Part shown: one piece after another, positions 25,663 through 32,403 of the stretch | Layout: each line of letters opens with the position of its first letter | Numbering within the stretch: position 1 is the first letter of the stretch | Assembly: GCA_000514715.1 (NCBI GenBank) | Contig: AZWL01000021.1 | Location: forward strand, 62,124-126,123 | Direction: 5' to 3' | Length of the DNA stretch: 64,000 bases | Source: Streptomyces sp. CNH099 | GTDB taxonomy: Bacteria > Actinomycetota > Actinomycetes > Streptomycetales > Streptomycetaceae | Notes under the pieces: generated by a model | What the model was told of the DNA's origin: nothing | What the model saw: the letters and a program-made list of their open reading frames with translations, nothing else | Database searches by the model: none | Made by a program: the position numbers and the translations under genes

Positions 25663-28600
25663 GTGGACTCCCTTCACCCCCCGGAACCGTCCGGCGCGGG
25701 CGCCGCCGGCACCCGCGGCGGCGCCCGGGTCTTCGTCGGCCGCGCCGCGGAGCTGGGCGCGCTGACGGAGGCGTACGACCGGGCCGCCGCCGGCGAGCCG
25801 TGCGCGGTGCTCGTCGGGGGTGAGGCGGGCGTCGGCAAGTCCCGGCTGGTGGAGGAGTTCCTGATGCGCGCGGAGGCCGCGGGCGCGGTGACGGCCGTCG
25901 GCAACTGCATCGAGTCCGGCGCCGACGGCCTGCCCTTCGCGCCCTTCTCCACCGCGCTGCGCGCCCTGCGCCGCCGCTTCGGCGACCGGCTGGACGAGGC
26001 CGTCGCCGGGCAGCAGGGCGAGCTGGCCCGGCTGCTGCCCGAGCTGGGGCCGGTCCCCGACCTGCCGGCCGCCGCGCAGGGCGAGGCCGGGCGGGCGCGG
26101 CTGTACGAGCTGGCCGCCCGGATGCTGGAGCAGCTGGCCGCCGAGCAGGTGCTCGTGCTCGTCGTCGAGGACCTGCACTGGGCCGACCACTCCACCCGCG
26201 AGCTGCTGGGCTACCTGCTGCGTTCCGTCCAGGCCGCCCGGCTGCTCGTCGTCGCCACCTACCGCTCCGACGACCTGCACCGCCGCCACCCGCTGCGCCC
26301 CGGCCTCGCCGAGCTGGACCGGCTGCGCGGCGTACGCCGCTTCGAGCTGCCCCGGTTCAGCCGCGACGAGGTGCGCAGCCAGCTCGCCGGGCTGCGCGGC
26401 GGGCCGCCGCCGGAGGAGCTGGTGGCGGAGGTGTACGGGCGCTCCGACGGGAACGCCTTCTTCGTCGAGGAGCTGGCCGCGGGCCTCGGCCCGGGTGCGG
26501 GCGGTGCCGGCGGTGCCGGCGGTGCGGTCGCCGGCATCGGCGAGTCGCTGCGCGACCTGCTGCTCGTCCGGGCCGAGGCGCTGCCGGACCCCGCCCGCCG
26601 GATCGTCGCGCTGGCCGCGGTCGGCGGCGACCGGGTCGACACCGCGCTGCTCGCCGCCGTCTCCGGGCTGGGCGAGGACGCGCTGTTCGACGCGCTGCGC
26701 ACGGCCATCGGCGCCGGGGTGCTGCTCCCCGCCGACGAGCGGGTGGACGCGTACCGCTTCCGGCACGCGCTCATGCGCGAAGCCGTCTCCGACGACCTGC
26801 TGCCCGGCGAACGCGCCCGCCTCAGCCGCCGCTTCGCCGAGGCGCTGGAGGCCGACCCCGGCCTCGTCCGGGCCGACGAGCGCCCGGCCCGGCTGGCCGG
26901 CTACTGGTACCAGGCCGGCGACGCCGCCCGCGCGCTGCCCGCCGTCCTCGCCGCCGCCGCGGACGCCCGCGCCCGGCACGCCTTCGCCGACCAGCTCGGG
27001 CTGCTGGAGCGGGCCGTCGCGCTGTGGGACGAGGCGCCGCCCGAGGCCCGTACCGTGCCGCACTCCGGCGGCGTCTACCCGCCGGCCGACGAGCCCGAGT
27101 TCGCCGACCTGCTCGCCGAGACGGTGTTCGCGGCCCGGCTCGCCTCCGCCCACGCCAGGGCCCTCACGCTCGGCGACCGGGCGCTGCGCCTGCTCGGCGC
27201 CCGCGCGCCGCTGCGCGCCGCGTGGTTCCGCGTCGAGCGGGCCCGCAACGTGCAGGCGCTGGGCCGCGGCGACGGCCGGGAGGACCTGGACCGGGCGCAG
27301 GAGCTGGTGCGCGGCCTGCCGCCGTCCCCGGTGCACGCGCTGGTGCTCGCCGAGGCCGCCAACTGGGAGGCGCTGCGCGTCCCGGGCGCCGACGCGATCG
27401 AGGCCGCGGAGCGCGCCGTGCAGCTGGCCCGGCTGGTCGGCGCGGAGGAGACCGAGCTGACCGTGCGCATCCCGCTCGCCTGGATGATGGTCCAGTCGGG
27501 CGACGTGGAGGGCGGCCTCGCGGAGTTCCACACGGTACGGGAACGGGCGCTGGCCCGCGGCCTCGTGGTGGCCGCGGGCCGCGCGTACGCGAACCTGCCC
27601 TCGGCCCTCGAAAGCGTCGGGCGGTCCCGGGAGGCGGTGGCCGCGGCGGAGGAGGCGGTCGGGGCGCTGGGCGACTCCGGGCTGGCGCTGTACCTCTCCC
27701 ACAGCCACGGCAACCGGGCCGACGCGCTGCTGTCGCTGGGCCGCTGGGCCGAGGCCGAGGAGGCCGTGGCCGCGCAGCTGCGCACCGCGCGCAACGCGCA
27801 GATGCACGGCACCGCGCTGCTGGACCGGGCGCGGCTGGCGCTGCTGCGCGGGGACCACGCCGGCGCCGCCGCCGAACTCGCCGCGGCCCGGCAGGAGTTC
27901 GGGCACGACCGGCAGGCGCAGAACGAGCTGCCGCTGGCCGAGATGACCATCGGGCTGGCCGCCGCCGACGGGCGGGTCGCCGAGGTGCGCGCCGTGTTCG
28001 AGAAGGCCGTCGGCGACGGGCTGCGGCTGGGGATGCAGCGCTACGTCTGGCCGCTGCTGTACGCCGCGGCCGCCGCCGAGGCCCGGCTGCGCGCGCTGCC
28101 CGCGGCGGAGGCGGGGCGGGCGGCGGCGGTGGCCCGGATCCGGACGGCGATGCGCGGCCTGCCGCGGTTCGCGCCGCCGTGGGAGGCGCGGGCGCTGATG
28201 ACGGAGGCGGAGCTGCTCGCGGCGGAGGGCCGCGACGCGACGGCGCGCTGGGCGGAGGCGGAGGCGGCCTGGGCGGACCTGGAGCGGCCGTACGAGCGGG
28301 CGCTGACGCGGTACCGGTGGGCGGAGTCGGCGCTGGCGAGCGGCCCGGGACCGGGCGGTGCCGCGGCCGGTACGGCGCGGGACGGCGCGGCGGAGGCGCT
28401 GCGCCGGGCGTACGGCACGGCGACCGCCCTCGGCGCGGCGGGCCTCGCCCGCGACGCCGAGTCGCTGGCCGCCCGCGCCCGGATCGCGCTCACCCCGGAC
28501 GCCGCCCCGGCGGAGCCGGCGGACCCGGCGGAGGCGCTGGGTCTGACGGTCCGCGAGTCGGACGTGCTGCGGCTGGTGGCGGCGGGCCGGAGCAACCGGC

Positions 28601-28737
28601 AGATCGCGGAGGAGCTGTTCATCTCACCGAAGACGGCGAGCGTGCACGTGTCCCACATCCTGGCGAAGCTGGGGGTGGCGGCGCGGGGTGAGGCGGCGGC
28701 GGTGGCGCACCGGCTGCGGTTGTTCGAGGGCGGCTGA
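25663..28737 (+). CDS. LAL-type LuxR-family regulator 3
   Basis: This 1024-aa LAL protein has Walker A GGEAGVGKS at 52-60, so its N-terminal lead is 14 residues longer than in the other three and is Pro/Gly-rich (MDSLHPPEPSGAGAAG). Walker B is VLVLVVEDLHWAD. The C-terminal helix-turn-helix has VSHILAKLGVAARGEAAAVAHR, with VSHIL in place of the VSNLM of its paralogs. A Gly/Ala run (GPGAGGAGGAGG) interrupts the ATPase region near residue 280. GTG 25663 is chosen from the conserved -10 spacing; an in-frame ATG at 25651 lies inside the -10. It is divergent from small ORF 2 and convergent with the sugar dehydrogenase gene. Confidence 0.92.
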   Translation: MDSLHPPEPSGAGAAGTRGGARVFVGRAAELGALTEAYDRAAAGEPCAVLVGGEAGVGKSRLVEEFLMRAEAAGAVTAVGNCIESGADGLPFAPFSTALRALRRRFGDRLDEAVAGQQGELARLLPELGPVPDLPAAAQGEAGRARLYELAARMLEQLAAEQVLVLVVEDLHWADHSTRELLGYLLRSVQAARLLVVATYRSDDLHRRHPLRPGLAELDRLRGVRRFELPRFSRDEVRSQLAGLRGGPPPEELVAEVYGRSDGNAFFVEELAAGLGPGAGGAGGAGGAVAGIGESLRDLLLVRAEALPDPARRIVALAAVGGDRVDTALLAAVSGLGEDALFDALRTAIGAGVLLPADERVDAYRFRHALMREAVSDDLLPGERARLSRRFAEALEADPGLVRADERPARLAGYWYQAGDAARALPAVLAAAADARARHAFADQLGLLERAVALWDEAPPEARTVPHSGGVYPPADEPEFADLLAETVFAARLASAHARALTLGDRALRLLGARAPLRAAWFRVERARNVQALGRGDGREDLDRAQELVRGLPPSPVHALVLAEAANWEALRVPGADAIEAAERAVQLARLVGAEETELTVRIPLAWMMVQSGDVEGGLAEFHTVRERALARGLVVAAGRAYANLPSALESVGRSREAVAAAEEAVGALGDSGLALYLSHSHGNRADALLSLGRWAEAEEAVAAQLRTARNAQMHGTALLDRARLALLRGDHAGAAAELAAARQEFGHDRQAQNELPLAEMTIGLAAADGRVAEVRAVFEKAVGDGLRLGMQRYVWPLLYAAAAAEARLRALPAAEAGRAAAVARIRTAMRGLPRFAPPWEARALMTEAELLAAEGRDATARWAEAEAAWADLERPYERALTRYRWAESALASGPGPGGAAAGTARDGAAEALRRAYGTATALGAAGLARDAESLAARARIALTPDAAPAEPADPAEALGLTVRESDVLRLVAAGRSNRQIAEELFISPKTASVHVSHILAKLGVAARGEAAAVAHRLRLFEGG

Positions 28738-28763
28738 GCGCGGGCGCGCGCCCGGGCCCGCGC
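28738..28763. terminator. Hairpin between convergent LAL 3 and the sugar dehydrogenase gene
   Basis: GCGCGGGC (28738-28745) pairs with GCCCGCGC (28756-28763), directly after the LAL 3 stop. Confidence 0.45.
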
Positions 28764-28782
28764 GCCGCGGGAGGGCGCGCGT

Positions 28783-29940
28783 TCAGCTGACCTCCAGCCG
28801 CAGGATGCGGTCGTCGCCCTCCTCCGGGGTGCCGCGCAGGTCGGTCTCGTTGGTGACCAGCAGCAGGTCGCCGTCCGACGCCCGCTGTACCGTGCGCAGC
28901 CGCCCGTACTCGCCGTCGAAGAACGCCTGCGGGTCCGCCGACGCCTCCGTGCCGTCCAGCGGGATCCGCCACAGCCGCTCGCCGCGCAGCGACGCCATCC
29001 AGACCGACCCGTCCGCGTACGCGATGCCGCTCGGCGAGGCGTCCGGGGTGGCCCACTGCACCACGGGGTCGACCATGCCCTCCCGGTTCTCCCGGCCCTC
29101 CGCCTCCGGCCAGCCGTAGTTCCTGCCCGGCTCGATCAGGTTCAGCTCGTCCCACTCCTGGTCGCCGAACTCCGCCGCCCACAGCCGCTTCTCGTCGTCC
29201 CAGGCCAGCCCCTGCACGTTGCGGTGGCCGTACGAGTACACCACCGACCCCGGGTCCGGGTTGCCGCGCGCCGGCTCGCCGTCCGGCGTCATCCGCAGGA
29301 TCTTGCCGCCCAGCGACTCCTCGTCCTGCGCCAGCGCCGGATCGCCGGCCTCGCCGGTGCCGACGTACAGCATCTTGTCCGGGCCGAACGCGATCCGGCC
29401 GCCGTTGTGCCGGCCGCCCTTGGGGATGCCGCGGAAGACGGTGTCCGGGGCGCCCAGCCGGTTGCCCTCGGGGCCGTCCGCGTCGTACGTCATGCGCACG
29501 ATGCGGTTGTCGCTGGCGGAGGTGACGTACGCGTAGACCATCTCGTCCGCGCCCAGCGCGAGCCCCAGCAGGCCGCCCTCGTTGCCCGGTTCGCGCTGGA
29601 CGCCGGGCACCTCGCCGGCCTCGGTGACCTTCCCGCCGTCCGCGGCGACGTGGTGGACGACGCCGGTGTCGCGGGAGCCGACCAGCAGGTCGCCGCCGGG
29701 CAGCTCGACCAGGCCCCACGGGGTCCCGAGCCCCTCGGCGACGGTGCCGGCGACCTCCGCGGTGCCCTTGTCCGGCGGCGGCGAACCCTCGCCGGCGGAG
29801 CCGCCGGCGGGCGCGGTGGCGGACGAGGACGCGGACTCCGCCGGCTCCCCGGGGTCGTCGTCCCCCGACGAGCAGCCGGCGGCGAGCACGAGTGCGGCGG
29901 CGGCTGCCAGCCGGATGGCGACGGCGGCGCGGGCTCTCAC
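28783..29940 (-). CDS. PQQ-dependent glucose/sorbosone dehydrogenase-family lipoprotein
   Basis: 385 aa. The N-terminus MRARAAVAIRLAAAAALVLAAGC is a lipoprotein signal peptide with lipobox LAAGC, so the mature protein should be anchored outside the membrane. An acidic/Ser linker and a six-bladed propeller of the soluble glucose dehydrogenase family follow. GIPKGGRHNGGRIAFGPD carries the likely catalytic histidine, and YSYGHRNVQGLAWD is the second family block. The substrate (an aldose or related sugar) is not predictable. GTG 29940 is chosen because GAGGAGGA lies seven bases upstream; the frame is open 15 codons further. The gene appears monocistronic. Confidence 0.88.
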   Translation of the reverse strand: MRARAAVAIRLAAAAALVLAAGCSSGDDDPGEPAESASSSATAPAGGSAGEGSPPPDKGTAEVAGTVAEGLGTPWGLVELPGGDLLVGSRDTGVVHHVAADGGKVTEAGEVPGVQREPGNEGGLLGLALGADEMVYAYVTSASDNRIVRMTYDADGPEGNRLGAPDTVFRGIPKGGRHNGGRIAFGPDKMLYVGTGEAGDPALAQDEESLGGKILRMTPDGEPARGNPDPGSVVYSYGHRNVQGLAWDDEKRLWAAEFGDQEWDELNLIEPGRNYGWPEAEGRENREGMVDPVVQWATPDASPSGIAYADGSVWMASLRGERLWRIPLDGTEASADPQAFFDGEYGRLRTVQRASDGDLLLVTNETDLRGTPEEGDDRILRLEVS

Positions 29941-30051
29941 GGGACGGTCCTCCTCAAGGGGGCGGCGGCCGGACGTTCCCAGCACATCACAACCGTGTGT
30001 GCTCCCGCGCGCGACCGGAGCGTTCCGGCCCGTACGCCCACCCCCCCACGG

Positions 30052-31044
30052 TTACTCCCACGACCCCTGCGCCGGCGGCAGCGCCGCGATCTCCGCCAGG
30101 TCCGCCGGCGTCAGCCGCAGCCCCGCCGCCGCCGCGTTCTCCACCGCCCACCGCGCCCGCTTCGCCCCCGGCACCGGCACCACGTGGGCGCCCTGCGCCA
30201 GCACCCACGCCAGCGCCGCCTGCGCCGGCGTCGCGCCGTGCCGCTCGGCGACCCGCCGCAGCCCGGCGACCACCGGCTGGTTCGCCGCCATCATCTCCGC
30301 GGTGAACCGCGGGTGCCGGGCCCGTAGGTCGTCCGGCTCGAAGCCCTGCCCGGGCGTGAGGGTGCCGGTGAGGAACCCGTGCCCCAGCGGCATCGCCGCG
30401 AGGAACCCGACCTGGCGGGCCTCGCACCACGGCAGCAGGCCCGCCAGCGCCTCCGGCGACCACACCGACAGCTCGGCCTGCACGCTGCTGACCGGGAACA
30501 CCTGCTGCACGCGGCTCAGCCGGCGCAGCGTCGCGTCGTACAGCCCGGCGCCCGGCCGGCGGTCCGCCCGCGCGCCGACCGCACAGAGCCCCAGCGCGCG
30601 CACCTTCCCCGCCGCCACCAGCTCCGCCATCGCGCCCCAGGTCTCCTCGACCGGCACCTCCGGGTCCTCGCGGTGCAGTTGGTACAGGTCGATCACGTCG
30701 GTCTGCAGCCGGCGCAGCGAGGCGTCGCAGGCGCGTCTGACGTACGCGGGGCGGCCGTCGGCGACGACGTGCTGCTCGCCGACGAGGAGGCCGACCTTGG
30801 TGGAGACGAACGCGTCCGCCCGCCGCTCCTTGAGCACCCGGCCGACCAGCAGCTCGTTGGTGAACGGCCCGTACATGTCGGCGGTGTCGAGGAGGCTCAC
30901 CCCGGCGTCCAGCGCCGCGCAGACGGTGCGTACGGACTCCTCGCCCTGCCGCCGCGAGGCGCTGTACGCCCAGCTCATCGGCATGCAGCCGAGGCCGACC
31001 GCGCCCACCCGGAGGGCCGCCGCCCCGATCGTCCTGCGCTCCAC
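30052..31044 (-). CDS. Aldo/keto reductase
   Basis: This 330-aa cytoplasmic NADP(H)-dependent oxidoreductase has the (beta/alpha)8 fold. The catalytic tetrad is visible: D and Y in LLDTADMYG, K in FVSTKVG and H in YQLHRED. The NADP-binding end reads VVPVPGAKRARWAVENAAA. It belongs to the class often annotated as general stress or YhdN/IolS-like reductases; the substrate is unknown. The start is GTG 31044, which has a TAGTGT -10 seven bases upstream and no ribosome site; a GTG three codons earlier would overlap the -10. It is divergent from the 2-hydroxyacid dehydrogenase gene (108-bp gap). Confidence 0.9.
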   Translation of the reverse strand: MERRTIGAAALRVGAVGLGCMPMSWAYSASRRQGEESVRTVCAALDAGVSLLDTADMYGPFTNELLVGRVLKERRADAFVSTKVGLLVGEQHVVADGRPAYVRRACDASLRRLQTDVIDLYQLHREDPEVPVEETWGAMAELVAAGKVRALGLCAVGARADRRPGAGLYDATLRRLSRVQQVFPVSSVQAELSVWSPEALAGLLPWCEARQVGFLAAMPLGHGFLTGTLTPGQGFEPDDLRARHPRFTAEMMAANQPVVAGLRRVAERHGATPAQAALAWVLAQGAHVVPVPGAKRARWAVENAAAAGLRLTPADLAEIAALPPAQGSWE

Positions 31045-31051
31045 CCCAGGC

Positions 31052-31057
31052 ACACTA
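31052..31057 (-). promoter_or_regulatory. -10 of a leaderless promoter for the aldo/keto reductase gene
   Basis: TAGTGT, seven bases, GTG at 31044, on the minus strand. Confidence 0.5.
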
Positions 31058-31140
31058 ACCCCTGCCGCCGACACCGGGCCCAGCCGCCCGGGGCCGCCGC
31101 ACGCCCCGACCCGGCGCTCCGCGCTCCCGCGCCGATCGCC

Positions 31141-31146
31141 TAGCCT
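31141..31146 (+). promoter_or_regulatory. -10 of a leaderless promoter for the 2-hydroxyacid dehydrogenase gene
   Basis: TAGCCT, six bases, ATG at 31153. Confidence 0.55.
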
Positions 31147-31152
31147 CGTGGC

Positions 31153-32085
31153 ATGAGCGATGGACAGGTGTGGCTGCCGATTCCGCCGGACGAGATCGCC
31201 GGTCTGCCGCCGGAACTCGACTACGTCCACTGGGACGCCGAACCGGAGTTCCCCGCCGACCCGGCCCGCTGCGTGTTCCTGGTGGTGCCGTACATGCGCC
31301 GGATCACGAACGACCCGGTGCCGCGGATGCGCGCGCTGCGGGTGCTGCAGACCCTCACCGCCGGCGTCGACGCCTATCTGCCCGCGCTGCCCACGCTGCC
31401 GCCCGGGGCGCGGCTGTGCAACGCCCGCGGCGTGCACGAGGCGTCCACCGCCGAACTCGCGCTCGCCCTGACCCTCGCGTCGCTGCGCGGCATCCCCGAC
31501 TTCGTACGCCGCCAGGACGCGGGGGAGTGGCAGACCGGCTTCCACCCGTCGCTCGCCGACAAGACGGTGTTGATCCTCGGCTACGGAGCCATCGGCAGCG
31601 CCGTGGAGGACCGGCTCGCGGGCTTCGAGTGCGAGCGGGTCGTGCGCGTCGCGCGCTCCCCCCGCACCTCACCGCGCGGGCCCGTGCACGCCCTCGCCGA
31701 CGTCGGGGAGTTGCTGCCCGCCGCCGACGTGGTGATCGTGACGACCCCGCTCACCGACGACACCCGCGGCCTGGTCGACGCCGGGTTCCTGGCCCGGATG
31801 AAGGACGGCGCGCTGCTCGTCAACGTCGCCCGCGGCGCCGTCGTCGACACGAAAGCCCTGCTCGACGAGGTGGAGCCGGGCCGGTTGCGGGCCGCGCTCG
31901 ACGTCACGGACCCCGAGCCGCTGCCGCCGGGCCACCCGCTGTGGCACGCCCCGGGCGTGCTGATCAGCCCGCACACCGGCGGGCCCACGTCGGCGTTCCG
32001 GCCGCGGGCCGAGCGGCTGCTGCGCTCCCAGCTGGGGAGGTTCGCGGCCGGGGAACCGGTGGAGTACGTGGTCGCCGTCGCCTGA
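31153..32085 (+). CDS. D-isomer-specific 2-hydroxyacid dehydrogenase
   Basis: 310 aa, NAD(P)-dependent. The dinucleotide fold is marked by LILGYGAIGSAVEDRL (about residues 139-153). The catalytic R lies in NVARGAVVD, the E in the DVTDPEPLPPGHPLW region and the H in ISPHTGG. Length and motifs match glyoxylate/hydroxypyruvate reductase-like proteins rather than SerA, because there is no C-terminal ACT domain. The physiological substrate is unknown. It is divergent from the aldo/keto reductase gene. Confidence 0.9.
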   Translation: MSDGQVWLPIPPDEIAGLPPELDYVHWDAEPEFPADPARCVFLVVPYMRRITNDPVPRMRALRVLQTLTAGVDAYLPALPTLPPGARLCNARGVHEASTAELALALTLASLRGIPDFVRRQDAGEWQTGFHPSLADKTVLILGYGAIGSAVEDRLAGFECERVVRVARSPRTSPRGPVHALADVGELLPAADVVIVTTPLTDDTRGLVDAGFLARMKDGALLVNVARGAVVDTKALLDEVEPGRLRAALDVTDPEPLPPGHPLWHAPGVLISPHTGGPTSAFRPRAERLLRSQLGRFAAGEPVEYVVAVA

Positions 32086-32157
32086 TAGACAACCGCTCTA
32101 TCACTCTACGTAGTTAGAACGCAACTCTCGGTTTCAGTTACGCTCCGTAGAGGAAGT
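32086..32157 (+). promoter_or_regulatory. AT-rich promoter/operator region before the second GGDEF gene
   Basis: This stretch stands out as AT-rich. It contains the inverted repeat GATAGA-N7-TCTATC (32084-32102, overlapping the upstream stop), the palindrome CTACGTAG (32106-32113), GTT-N7-AAC and TTACGCTCCGTAG (32138-32150). The last resembles the consensus of the developmental repressor BldD, with about two mismatches by eye. TAGACA (32086-32091) and TAGTTA (32111-32116) are possible -35 and -10 elements with a long 19-base spacer. Confidence 0.3.
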
Positions 32158-32403
32158 ATGTCCCTGCGTGACGATCCTGGTGTATCGTCCACGGCGGGGA
32201 TTGCTCCCGACGTCAACGCGGCCGGCCAGCCACCGGCCGCGCAACCGGATATCGAGGGGGGCGATGGGCACATGCACGGCAAGTGGAAATCCTTTCCGGT
32301 CCGCGGGCAGCGCGGTAGTCCCGCGCGCCTCCCGGCCTTGAGAGCCGGCGCCGCGGCGGGGCCGCGGGCGCGACCGGCTCCCGGCAGCCGGGGGGCGCGG
32401 TGA
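32158..32403 (+). CDS. Possible 81-aa small protein coupled to the GGDEF gene
   Basis: The ATG at 32158 is preceded by AGAGGAAG, and the frame runs to a TGA that overlaps the GTG of the next gene (GTGA at 32400), as expected for translational coupling. The peptide starts MSLRDDPGVSSTAGIAPD and becomes Arg/Pro/Ala-rich. It has no helix or signal I can identify, and its composition is close to that of chance frames. It could be a real small gene, a leader that controls the downstream gene, or simply leader RNA. Confidence 0.35.
   Translation: MSLRDDPGVSSTAGIAPDVNAAGQPPAAQPDIEGGDGHMHGKWKSFPVRGQRGSPARLPALRAGAAAGPRARPAPGSRGAR

Noticed and set aside
32138..32150. Firm BldD binding site before the GGDEF gene
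   Set aside because: TTACGCTCCGTAG fits the consensus only in part, with about two mismatches in key positions. It is mentioned as a possibility, not called.
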